In this document: positions 7,132 through 14,816 of the stretch, in pieces
Numbering within the stretch: the first letter of the stretch is position 1
How the letters are laid out: the number at the start of each line of letters is the position of its first letter
DNA from: CAYOZL01 sp964408435
Lineage (GTDB): Bacteria; Bdellovibrionota_C; UBA2361; SZUA-149; CAYOZL01
Direction of reading: 5' to 3'
DNA length: 31,253 bases
Assembly (NCBI GenBank): GCA_964408435.1
Contig: CAYOZL010000025.1
Coordinates: 1 to 31,253, forward strand
The notes under the pieces: model-generated
Seen by the model: the letters and a program-made list of their open reading frames with translations, nothing else
What the model was told of the DNA's origin: nothing
The model's database searches: none
Made by a program: the position numbers and the translations under genes

Positions 7132-8613
7132 CTATCTAGAACGTCTTCTTCTACCGCCACCGCTTCTACTTCCACCACCTCTGTTGCCGCCTCCACCGCC
7201 GCCATAGCTTCTTCTACCGCCACCACGTCGACCTCTGCCTCTTCTTCCACCTTTTGACTTTCCTTCCCAAGAATCTTTAAACTCTTCAAATTTAATGACC
7301 TTGTCTTTTAGGAACAATGGATTATCTGAGTTTGCTAGTTTACATAGAGCTGAAATTATTTGTTGATTCGAATAGTCTGGGTACTTTTCTTTAAAGTCAG
7401 TAATGATTTCTAAGAATTTAAGGTTGTCTTCTTTCTTAGCTCCTTTTTGAATTTCAGATTCAAGCACAGTTTGGAATTTTTCAATTCTTCTTTTGCTAAT
7501 TTCTTTTGCACTAGGAAGTTTTATTCTTTCAATTTTACTTTTAGTTCCTTTTTCAATCTTCTTTAAAAGTCTAGATTCTCTTGGAGCAATAAATAGTATT
7601 GCTTTTCCTTTTCTTCCTGCTCTTCCAGTTCTTCCAATTCTATGTGTGTATGATTCTACATCGTATGGAGGGTCGTAGTTAATTACATGAGTAACACTTT
7701 GAATATCTAGACCACGAGAAGCTACATCAGTTGCAATTAGAAATTTCACATCGCCTTTTTTAAATTCAGCAATAGATTTTTCTCTTTGGTTTTGAGCTAA
7801 GTCTCCATTAATGAAAACGGATTTAATTTTTCTTTGTTGTAATTTAGAAGCAAGTTCAATAGTTGCTGCTCTAGTTTTTACAAAGATTAAACCTGAATCT
7901 ATATCTTCTAGTTCAGCAATTCTTGTTAAGGCATCAAGCTTATTTAAGCCTGTAATAGGCCAGTAAACTTGTTCAATGCTACTTTTATGATCTGTGTTAA
8001 TTGTTACTTGTTTAGGTTCGTTTAAAAATTGATTTGCAAGCTTTCTTATTTGACTAGGCATTGTTGCAGAGAAAAGTGCTGTTTGGCAATCTTCTGGTGT
8101 ATAAGACATTATTTCTTTTACTTCTTCTAAAAAACCCATACGAAGCATTTCATCTGCTTCATCTAGAACTATTGTTTTTAAATTTCCTAGTTTTAAAGTT
8201 TTTCTTTTTAAGTGATCTTTAATTCTTCCTGGAGTTCCTACAACAATTTGAGATCCTTTTTTAAGTCCTCTTAATTGCTTGCTATACTCAGCACCACCAT
8301 AGAGCTGACAAACTCTTAACTCAGACATGAATTCTCCGTAGCCTTCAAATTGCTTAGCTACTTGAATTGCTAGCTCTCTAATTGGAGCAATTACTAAAAC
8401 TTGTGTCTCTCTTTTATTTAAATCGATATTAGAAAGTAGAGGTAATGCGAATGCAGCAGTTTTACCTGTTCCTGTTTGAGCTTGACCAATTACGTCTTTA
8501 CCAGACCTGATAATCGGAATTACTTGTTTTTGAATTGGAGTAGGATTTTCATAACCTTTCTTCTCAATTGCGTGAAGAATCTCTTTATTTGAAATGATTT
8601 CTTTAAATGACAT
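7132..8613 (-). CDS. DEAD-box ATP-dependent RNA helicase with RGG-rich tail
   Basis: The protein is 493 aa. It unwinds RNA duplexes using ATP, typically in ribosome assembly, cold adaptation or mRNA turnover. All core motifs are visible: Q motif (NPTPIQ, Gln28), motif I AQTGTGKT (45-52), GG and TPGR, motif II DEAD (151-154), motif III SAT, and motif VI HRIGRTGRAG. After residue ~430 comes a low-complexity Gly/Arg tail (GGRRGRGRRGGGRR and similar) of the kind that binds RNA nonspecifically. The tail is typical of DeaD/CsdA/RhlE-like proteins; which subgroup applies is uncertain, so no symbol is given. AAGGA precedes the ATG at a good distance. The gene is convergent with the LRR gene. Confidence 0.95.
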   Translation of the reverse strand: MSFKEIISNKEILHAIEKKGYENPTPIQKQVIPIIRSGKDVIGQAQTGTGKTAAFALPLLSNIDLNKRETQVLVIAPIRELAIQVAKQFEGYGEFMSELRVCQLYGGAEYSKQLRGLKKGSQIVVGTPGRIKDHLKRKTLKLGNLKTIVLDEADEMLRMGFLEEVKEIMSYTPEDCQTALFSATMPSQIRKLANQFLNEPKQVTINTDHKSSIEQVYWPITGLNKLDALTRIAELEDIDSGLIFVKTRAATIELASKLQQRKIKSVFINGDLAQNQREKSIAEFKKGDVKFLIATDVASRGLDIQSVTHVINYDPPYDVESYTHRIGRTGRAGRKGKAILFIAPRESRLLKKIEKGTKSKIERIKLPSAKEISKRRIEKFQTVLESEIQKGAKKEDNLKFLEIITDFKEKYPDYSNQQIISALCKLANSDNPLFLKDKVIKFEEFKDSWEGKSKGGRRGRGRRGGGRRSYGGGGGGNRGGGSRSGGGRRRRSR

Positions 8614-8729
8614 TATTTTCCTTAAAAACTATGACCTGGTTTATTTAAGGCCAAAAGTTGCTATTTCCTATCATTGGAGTGAGAAATTAGCAAATGCCTA
8701 GTATTTTTAGCGATAATTGATTCTAAGCT

Positions 8730-9392
8730 TTAATCAAAGTCTTTTCTTCTTTCAATCTCTTTTAGGATGACATCAGAATTTCTAACATCCTGCTTTAACC
8801 AGTGAGATTTAATCTCTGTTTTTTTAGCTTCTGAAATAGTTTCTAATCTTCTTTCAGTCTTAGCTTTAGGCATTGTTGAGCAGAAAACAGTAATTGCACA
8901 TGCAACTGAAATATTTAGACTTTCAACAAAACCATACATTGGAATATAGGCAAAAATATCAGCGCTGTTTTTATATTCATCAGCTACTCCGTCTTTTTCA
9001 TTACCAAAGACTAAAGCAAGCTTATCTTCAAAGGGTAGTTCGTTTACGGCAATAGGTTTTTTCGCTTCGAAGGTCTCAGGTTGTAAGACAACTGTTTTAT
9101 AACCATCTGTTTTAAGTTCTTTAATAGTTTCTTTTGGGCATTCGTGTTTTTTAATCTCTAACCATTTCTCTGCCCCTAGGCTAATACCACTTGTGTATTC
9201 AAACTTTCCTCCAACTAAGTGAATTGTGTTTATGCCAAAAGCATCTGCTGTTCTTATTACAGCAGAGGTGTTGTGATAATTTTTAATTCTATCAAGAACA
9301 ATCGTTAGATTATTTGTTCTATTTTCTAAGACAGAATCTAGTTTTTCTAGTCTTTTAGGAAGTAAAAATTTTGAAAGGATTTCATCGCTCAT
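8730..9392 (-). CDS. trmH: SpoU/TrmH-family tRNA (guanosine-2'-O-)-methyltransferase
   Basis: The protein is 220 aa, the TrmH size class. It transfers a methyl group from SAM to a ribose 2'-OH, in TrmH the G18 of tRNA. The three SPOUT motifs are present: N-H-N-x-SAVIRTADAFG (motif 1, with the catalytic Arg), ALVFGNEKDGV (motif 2) and IPMYGFVESLNISVACAI (motif 3), which form the trefoil knot. The N-terminal lead-in LPKRLEKLDSVLENRTNNLT resembles TrmH rather than longer rRNA methylases such as RlmB. The C-terminal extension is Lys/Arg/Glu-rich. It lies 16 bp downstream of the NAGPA-domain gene on the same strand, so the two may be cotranscribed. Confidence 0.9.
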   Translation of the reverse strand: MSDEILSKFLLPKRLEKLDSVLENRTNNLTIVLDRIKNYHNTSAVIRTADAFGINTIHLVGGKFEYTSGISLGAEKWLEIKKHECPKETIKELKTDGYKTVVLQPETFEAKKPIAVNELPFEDKLALVFGNEKDGVADEYKNSADIFAYIPMYGFVESLNISVACAITVFCSTMPKAKTERRLETISEAKKTEIKSHWLKQDVRNSDVILKEIERRKDFD

Positions 9393-9408
9393 TTTTTCTG
9401 GTTTTTTT

Positions 9409-10203
9409 CTACTTAAGAACTCTTTTCTTAACTACTAAAGCAACTGGAATATCATCTCCTCCAGAAATAAGGAAGTCGTCGTCTAATGCAGGGTTCTTTT
9501 TTAAATATAATTGCGAGGAGCTACCACCATCAAAATTTAAGGCATCTTTAACACTTAAGCTTTTTAGCATTTCTTGAACCTCTGAAAATGATGCCCCGGG
9601 AAATCTTAACAAAGTAGCGTAAATTATAACTTCACCCTTTTTATTTATCGCAATACCTGAGCGTCTAGTTCTAGTATTAGGGTCTTTAATTTTTAAAGGG
9701 ATATAATTAGATATTAATCTTGGCCCAGCCTGAATAGCTAAATCAGGGTTATACAAATCTATTTTTGATTTATGAATTATATTAGCTTGATTATTACTAA
9801 TATAAAAAATACCAGACAGAAGTGTACCGCCTTTATGAAGCTTATTGGTGGTTTTTTTGTTTTGAATGATTAAGCCTAAAGGACTTTCTTTCTTATCAAA
9901 AAAGCTAGCGTTTATTCCTGCTATTCCTTTATTTAGGTTTGTTAGACTTTTAACGTCTGTAGTTTTTTTATTAGAGTTGTTACTTTTCTGGGCAATTTCA
10001 AATTCAAAATTATTTAAAGAAAATTTTAGTAATATTATCTCAGATCGGAAGATATAATCATTTTTACCAATTGCATATCTTAGAATGCTAAAACCTGGTT
10101 GGACTTCTTTCCATGTTAATTTTTTTTGCTCTAATTTGCTTTGAGAATAAGAATTACAACTAAATAGAGTAGTTATTAGTAATAATTTGAATAAATTAAT
10201 CAT
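9409..10203 (-). CDS. Phosphodiester glycosidase (NAGPA/DUF2233) domain lipoprotein
   Basis: The protein is 264 aa. The N-terminus (MINLFKLLLITTLFSC) is a short lipoprotein signal with Cys16 as the likely lipidated residue. The remainder matches the NAGPA-type phosphodiester glycosidase domain: GINASFFDKKESPLGLII near the middle, LAIQAGPRLI, and the signature ALNFDGGSSSQLYL with SGGDDIPVALVV at the end. Related bacterial proteins are thought to cleave sugar phosphodiesters or act on wall and envelope polymers. The substrate is unknown here. No ribosome-binding site is clear at the ATG. It is divergent from the small gene at 10289 and probably heads a two-gene unit with trmH. Confidence 0.85.
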   Translation of the reverse strand: MINLFKLLLITTLFSCNSYSQSKLEQKKLTWKEVQPGFSILRYAIGKNDYIFRSEIILLKFSLNNFEFEIAQKSNNSNKKTTDVKSLTNLNKGIAGINASFFDKKESPLGLIIQNKKTTNKLHKGGTLLSGIFYISNNQANIIHKSKIDLYNPDLAIQAGPRLISNYIPLKIKDPNTRTRRSGIAINKKGEVIIYATLLRFPGASFSEVQEMLKSLSVKDALNFDGGSSSQLYLKKNPALDDDFLISGGDDIPVALVVKKRVLK

Positions 10204-10288
10204 AATAATAAGCGTTAATCTTAATTTTTTGTATCTTTAAAGAGGCTTTAAGCATCCTATTAGTGGTAAAATATAGGAGAAGCTTAAC

Positions 10289-10606
10289 ATGAGCAAGGAA
10301 GCCGAAATATACAAAAAACAGCTAAATGATGCTTTAAGCTCATCTAAGCAGGTTATTCAAATACTAAAAGCGATATCACTTAACTCAGATGAGGATATAT
10401 CTAATTCAGTTAAAGCTGAGTTAGCTAAGATTAGTGAAGAAATAAATTCTTTAACGCTAAGTTTAAAGACATCATGTAATAAAGCTTTAACACTTTGTGA
10501 AAATGTCGCTTCTCTAAATAGTGCAAAAAGTAATATAAAAGATTTCGATGACTCCTTTGAAAGATTTAAATCAATCTCTGCTCAAAAAGAGGCAAGAGAA
10601 TACTAA
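10289..10606 (+). CDS. Small helical protein of unknown function
   Basis: The protein is 105 aa with no recognised family. It has AGGAG about 12 nt before its ATG, a better site than the following gene has. The sequence is helical and polar, with heptad-like hydrophobic spacing over residues ~10-75 (KQVIQILKAIS, KAELAKISEEINSLTLSLK), suggesting a short coiled coil. Two Cys (in TSCNKALTLCEN) lie close together. There is no signal peptide or membrane segment. Its 3' end overlaps the start of glpD by 59 bp in another frame, so translation of the two is probably coupled. Its general form resembles small accessory subunits, but no function can be assigned. Confidence 0.6.
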   Translation: MSKEAEIYKKQLNDALSSSKQVIQILKAISLNSDEDISNSVKAELAKISEEINSLTLSLKTSCNKALTLCENVASLNSAKSNIKDFDDSFERFKSISAQKEAREY

Positions 10607-12074
10607 AGACCTTAGTGACAATCATTTTGATATAGCGATAGTGGGAGCTGGTATCCATGGCACTATGATTGCTTGGATAGCTAGTGTAATTGGTAAAAAA
10701 GTTTTACTGCTTGATAAGGCAGACTATGGCCAGGGCACTAGTAGTAGATCCTCAAAGTTACTTCACGGTGGCGTTAGATACCTAGAGCAAGGCAATGTAA
10801 AGTTAGTCTATGAGGCTTTAAAAGAGAGAGAAGCACTTTATTCGATTGCTCCTCATCTTAGTAGAGAAATTCCTTTTTTCTTTCGCGCTGTAAAAGGAAA
10901 AACATCACCTGCATTTTTAGTTAGATTAGGGCTTTTTGCTTATGAACTATTTACTAATAGCTCTAAGGGAAAAAATGCTGAGATAAAGAAAAATAGCATC
11001 GAAGAATTAAGGAAAATCTTATTAGAGACTGGATTTGAGAATAGTAATTTAATTCAATATCATGATGGGCAGGTTAATGATGTAAGATTGTGTCTTGAGT
11101 CAGCAATGGAGGCAAAGAACTTAGGTGCAAAAGTTTTTAACTATATGCAGTTTAATTCTGCAGAATTAGAGTCTGCATCTGAGTCTGATGACAGGAAATG
11201 GCTAATTGAAACAGAAGATTTAATACAAAATAAGAAATTTAGAGTTACAGCAAAAAATCTAATTAATGTATCAGGTGCATCAGTAATAGATGTGCATAAG
11301 AGATCTAAGCTTGAATGGTCTAAAAGTTGGCCTGAAGTGACATTTAGCACTGGCGTGCACTTATATTTTGATTATGAATGGCCAGATGCTGGTGTGATTT
11401 TACCTGCAGAGAAAAAAGGGCGTTATTATTTTGTGCTACCTACTTTTTCTCCTTATAAGTCAGGTGTTTTAGTTGGAACTACTGATACTAAGGTAAAAGA
11501 TGGAAGTTGCTTTCCAGAACCTACCGAGGATGAAGTTGAGCAGATTATGTCTTTATTAAAAAAAGACTTACCAGAGCTAGGTGCTTTAACTCCGCATAAA
11601 GTAATTTCAGGCACGCGAGTCTTAGCAGGTGGAGGTCAGCAAAGTCATAAGTTAGATAGAAAAGAAAAAATATTATTAGAGACAAATTACGCAACAATTC
11701 TAAGCGGTAAATATACAACTGCAAGAATGTCAGCAAAAAAGATTTTAGAGCAGTTATTGGGCATAGAAATTAGTGTAGAAAGTTTATTACTTTCAAATTC
11801 TAAAAATTATGAAGCTCTGTCGAATTCAGGCCTAGTTCCAGATAATAATTTAGAATTAGAAAAGCAGGCTTGCCATCAAAGATTTGGTCATAAGGAGTTT
11901 GAAAACTCTAGTTTGGAGAATTTAATTACTTCTCAAATAGAATATTGCCTAGAACATGAAGATGCTTTTAATTGGGAAGATATTTTTGATAGAAGATTAA
12001 ATGTAGACTGCTTATCAAAAAATAATGAAATATATAAAGCCTACGAGCGGTTAAAGGCGAAATATCTTCAGTAG
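10548..12074 (+). CDS. glpD: FAD-dependent glycerol-3-phosphate dehydrogenase
   Basis: The protein is 508 aa, typical for GlpD. It oxidises sn-glycerol 3-phosphate to dihydroxyacetone phosphate and passes electrons to the membrane quinone pool. The FAD Rossmann motif is IAIVGAGIHGT (29-39). SSRSSKLLHGGVRYLEQGN is the highly conserved GlpD signature, followed by a VGTTDTKV element and the C-terminal domain. The ATG at 10548 lies inside the preceding small gene and has no good ribosome-binding site, so translational coupling is likely. A TTG at 10557 is an alternative. The C-terminal region after ~400 is less conserved. Menaquinone genes at the end of the window are consistent with a quinone acceptor. 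Confidence 0.93.
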   Translation: MTPLKDLNQSLLKKRQENTKDLSDNHFDIAIVGAGIHGTMIAWIASVIGKKVLLLDKADYGQGTSSRSSKLLHGGVRYLEQGNVKLVYEALKEREALYSIAPHLSREIPFFFRAVKGKTSPAFLVRLGLFAYELFTNSSKGKNAEIKKNSIEELRKILLETGFENSNLIQYHDGQVNDVRLCLESAMEAKNLGAKVFNYMQFNSAELESASESDDRKWLIETEDLIQNKKFRVTAKNLINVSGASVIDVHKRSKLEWSKSWPEVTFSTGVHLYFDYEWPDAGVILPAEKKGRYYFVLPTFSPYKSGVLVGTTDTKVKDGSCFPEPTEDEVEQIMSLLKKDLPELGALTPHKVISGTRVLAGGGQQSHKLDRKEKILLETNYATILSGKYTTARMSAKKILEQLLGIEISVESLLLSNSKNYEALSNSGLVPDNNLELEKQACHQRFGHKEFENSSLENLITSQIEYCLEHEDAFNWEDIFDRRLNVDCLSKNNEIYKAYERLKAKYLQ

Positions 12075-12151
12075 TAATTTCAGTGCCTTAGGGTAGTAGT
12101 GAAGCTTATAGGTCACATAAATTAGAACTTTTACATAATACTCTTAAGCTA

Positions 12152-12180
12152 TTAATTAGCTCTGATATTTATGTTATAAT
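12152..12180 (+). promoter_or_regulatory. Predicted promoter of the lysine-rich exported protein gene
   Basis: TATAAT (12175-12180) is a consensus -10, with TTAATT (12152-12157) as a weak -35 at 17-bp spacing, in the 195-bp gap after glpD. The predicted leader is about 80 nt. Confidence 0.45.
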
Positions 12181-12269
12181 ATTCCTTATTATGACATAGA
12201 GATCATGATTCAAAGCGGTTTTCTAAAAGGTTCTCCAAAAATATAATTATATAGATTCGGTGGAGAATT

Positions 12270-12893
12270 ATGAGATTTACAATTTTATTTATAGCAAGTT
12301 TACTTTTTATTCCAAACTTATGTGTAGTTCCAGATGCTAATGCAGGTGTCTTAATAAGAAGAGCTCCGCAGTCTAATTTTAGGCCAAAAAAGAAATTAAG
12401 TACTGCTACTTTACAGTCTCTACCTCAGCCAACAGGTGGCGGTAGAACTTACGGAACTAGAAAAAGCATTGAAGCTGTTTATAAAGCTAGACTTAAAGCT
12501 TATAAAAAAGCTTTAAAACAACACCAAAAAGAACAAAAGTTGTTAGCAAAACTAGAAAAAGCAAAGAAGAAAGCAAAAGCCAAAAAAGAGAAAGAAATGG
12601 CTAAGCAAAAGGCTAAAGAACAAAAAGAGTTAGCTAAGCAGAAAAAAGAGCAAGAATTAGTTGAATTCAATAAGCCTGATAATGCTGAAGCTAGCAGTAA
12701 AGACGAAAAAGGTAAGAAAGATAATGATAACGATGAAAAAGTCAGCTCTAAAGAAGACTCTGAGGATCAATCTTTTTTATCTAAATTCACTAATTCAGAT
12801 AAAAAAAATACTGCTGAAAAAGTAAAGACTAAGTTTAAGAAAAGTAAACTTAGGTTTATAAGCAGGTTATTTTTGTCTTTATTTGGCGGATAG
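12270..12893 (+). CDS. Exported lysine-rich protein of unknown function
   Basis: The protein is 207 aa. GGTGGAGA just upstream is a good ribosome-binding site. Residues 1-25 form a signal peptide ending DANA, with probable cleavage before GVLI. Residues ~75-135 are extremely rich in Lys, Ala, Glu and Gln with near-repeats (KAKKKAKAKKEKEMAKQKAK), predicting one long charged helix like a TolA spacer. An acidic Asp/Glu/Ser/Lys stretch follows, and the end is basic with a short hydrophobic tip (FISRLFLSLFGG). No enzymatic domain is seen. A periplasmic tether or scaffold, or a nucleic-acid or polyanion binder, is possible, but this is inference. The coding strand of the repeat region is strongly purine-biased. 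Confidence 0.7.
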   Translation: MRFTILFIASLLFIPNLCVVPDANAGVLIRRAPQSNFRPKKKLSTATLQSLPQPTGGGRTYGTRKSIEAVYKARLKAYKKALKQHQKEQKLLAKLEKAKKKAKAKKEKEMAKQKAKEQKELAKQKKEQELVEFNKPDNAEASSKDEKGKKDNDNDEKVSSKEDSEDQSFLSKFTNSDKKNTAEKVKTKFKKSKLRFISRLFLSLFGG

Positions 12894-12902
12894 TAGCAAT
12901 GA

Positions 12903-12926
12903 CTCCCCTTACTCTAGGGGCTTAGT
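12903..12926 (+). terminator. Possible weak terminator hairpin
   Basis: CCCC...GGGG arms in ACTCCCC TTACTCTA GGGGCTTAGT follow the stop of the lysine-rich protein gene by about 10 bp. The stem is short and is followed by TTTG rather than a long T-run. Confidence 0.35.
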
Positions 12927-12985
12927 TTGAGATAATTTAAGCAGCAATTTGCTTGTCTTAACTACCCAAGCTATAAGGTCTTTCG

Positions 12986-13843
12986 ATGAAATTTAGCGAA
13001 ATATATAAGCAAGATAAAAAGATTATCTCTTTTGAGTTTTTCCCTCCTAAAAAGAAAGAAAAACTTGGTGCTACAAAAGAATTAATTAAAGAACTTTCTA
13101 CTCTTGGCCCTGATTTTATGACAGTTACTTACGGTGCAGGAGGAAGCACTAGGGGATTTACTAAAGAACTAGTCTCATACATTCACTCTGAGGTTAATCT
13201 TCCAGCAGTGGCCCATTTAACGTGTGTATCTCATACACTAGATGACATTAATTTTGTACTCGATGATTTAAAGCAGTCTGGGATATCAAATGTATTAGCT
13301 CTTAGGGGAGATCCTCCTAAGGGAGAAACTAGTTTTGAAGCTGTTGATGGTGGGTTTAGTTGTGCAAGAGATTTAACAAGTCATATTAAAGATAGAAAAG
13401 ATTTTAGTATTGCAGTAGCAGGGTATCCAGAATCTCATCTTGAAGCAAAAAGCGCTGAGCAAGATTTAGAATATTTAAAAGAAAAAGTAGATGCAGGGGC
13501 CGAAGTCATTCTTACTCAGTTATTTTTTGATGTTGGTTTGTATTTTGATTTTTGTAAAAGAGCAAAAGCAATTGGCATAAATGTGCCAATAGTTCCTGGA
13601 ATTTTGCCAATCTCAAGTAAGTCTCAAGTTAAAAAATTTACTACTTTATGTGGAGCGAGTGTTCCATCTGAACTTGAAAAGCAATTATCTAGCTTGCAAG
13701 ACGAAGATGTTGTTGATTTTGGAACAGAGTATGCAATTAAAATGTGTAAAGATTTATTAGAGGGCGGAGCTCCTGGGTTACATATTTATACCTTGAATAA
13801 ATGGCAACAAACTGGGCCAATTGTTAAAAGTTTAAACCTTTAG
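12986..13843 (+). CDS. metF: 5,10-methylenetetrahydrofolate reductase
   Basis: The protein is 285 aa, the bacterial MetF length without the eukaryotic regulatory domain. It reduces 5,10-methylene-THF to 5-methyl-THF with FAD, supplying methyl groups for methionine synthesis. Conserved blocks are SFEFFPPKK (Glu17, equivalent to the catalytic Glu of E. coli MetF), VTYGAGGST, AHLTCVSHT, VLALRGDPP (FAD-contacting Asp), VAGYPESH, LTQLFFD and VPGILPI. The C-terminal LHIYTLNKW is also typical. No methionine genes are adjacent. The gene is convergent with the TrmB-like gene, their stops separated by only 4 bp, and no terminator is visible between them. Confidence 0.96.
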   Translation: MKFSEIYKQDKKIISFEFFPPKKKEKLGATKELIKELSTLGPDFMTVTYGAGGSTRGFTKELVSYIHSEVNLPAVAHLTCVSHTLDDINFVLDDLKQSGISNVLALRGDPPKGETSFEAVDGGFSCARDLTSHIKDRKDFSIAVAGYPESHLEAKSAEQDLEYLKEKVDAGAEVILTQLFFDVGLYFDFCKRAKAIGINVPIVPGILPISSKSQVKKFTTLCGASVPSELEKQLSSLQDEDVVDFGTEYAIKMCKDLLEGGAPGLHIYTLNKWQQTGPIVKSLNL

Positions 13844-13847
13844 TTTC

Positions 13848-14648
13848 TTACCCTTTTAACTTTTCCTTTTTTACTCCTATTTTCCAAAGTAGTTCAAATA
13901 TTAAATTCCTATAAAAAAATGCAATGTCATCGTTTTTAATAATCGATGATGTTATTCTACCTTCTGAGAAAGATTTTAGTGAAATACAATTATTCCATGA
14001 GATAAAGCCTGATTTCCAATCAAAATCAGTTGGTAAAAATTTAACTTGAATTTTGTATTCTTCACTTTTATTAGAGACTTTAGATATAAACTCTTTTGGC
14101 TTAGGAAAAATTAATCTAGAGCGAATTCCTTTTTTTGCTCTTCTAGCAAAAAAATCTTCTAAGTATTTATGACCTAGAATTTTAGCAAAGTCTTCTACAT
14201 CGATTATTGCTAAAAATTCTCCATTTGCATTAAGAGTCATTTCTAACATTCTTTTTAAACCATCTTTATCTTGATGAAACTCAACATCTGGTTTGTTTGA
14301 TAGTGGAGTTTGAATTTTATTTAATAAGCCAATCACGTAGCCAATATTAGAGCCTGCAACTGCTATTTCATTTTCTTTCATTTTATAGAGTCGTTGAAGC
14401 GAATCTGGTTCAGCAGCATTGAGGCTTCGTCTTTTACCTACTCGGCTCTCAATAACTATTCCTCGTTTGATTAATTGCTCTGTTGCGCTGTGTATTGTAA
14501 CTCGATTTTGTCCTAGTCTTTTTGCAATACTTTGAATTGATTGTGATCCAGTTTTTAGAAGCTCTAAGTAAATTTGCACTTCTCTTTTAGTGCAACCGTA
14601 AATTGAGAGTTGCTCTGAAATAAATGTTTTCTCTGTAGAGCTGAGCAT
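13848..14648 (-). CDS. TrmB-family transcriptional regulator
   Basis: The protein is 266 aa. Residues ~10-80 are a winged helix-turn-helix of TrmB type (CTKREVQIYLELLKTGSQSI, then KRLGQNRVTIHSATEQLIKR and GIVIESRVGKRR). A connecting helix and a C-terminal domain (~105-266) resemble the effector or phospholipase-D-like part of TrmB proteins (FLAIIDVEDF, YLEDFFARRAKKGIRSRLIF). TrmB proteins are common in archaea and in some bacteria regulate sugar or solute uptake. It is divergent from a sodium:solute symporter, with a 19-bp perfect palindrome in the gap, so control of its own gene and the symporter is the natural reading. This is inference from layout. Confidence 0.75.
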   Translation of the reverse strand: MLSSTEKTFISEQLSIYGCTKREVQIYLELLKTGSQSIQSIAKRLGQNRVTIHSATEQLIKRGIVIESRVGKRRSLNAAEPDSLQRLYKMKENEIAVAGSNIGYVIGLLNKIQTPLSNKPDVEFHQDKDGLKRMLEMTLNANGEFLAIIDVEDFAKILGHKYLEDFFARRAKKGIRSRLIFPKPKEFISKVSNKSEEYKIQVKFLPTDFDWKSGFISWNNCISLKSFSEGRITSSIIKNDDIAFFYRNLIFELLWKIGVKKEKLKG

Positions 14649-14670
14649 TTTTCCTTATATTTTTTTATTA

Positions 14671-14689
14671 TGTAGAAACAATTTCTACA
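14671..14689. promoter_or_regulatory. 19-bp palindrome, candidate operator for the TrmB-like regulator
   Basis: TGTAGAAA (14671-14678), CAA and TTTCTACA (14682-14689) form a perfect dyad 22 bp upstream of the regulator ATG and in the shared divergent region with the symporter gene. The symmetry, length and position suit a dimeric HTH regulator. Confidence 0.6.
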
Positions 14690-14816
14690 CATATGCTCTC
14701 ATAATAATATATAAATATCAATACTTTATGAATGTTTTATATAAAAAGTTAAGAGCACTTAACTAATTTAAATTAATTACCTTACTCTTTTGGTCTGAAA
14801 AACTATTGGAGGCCAG

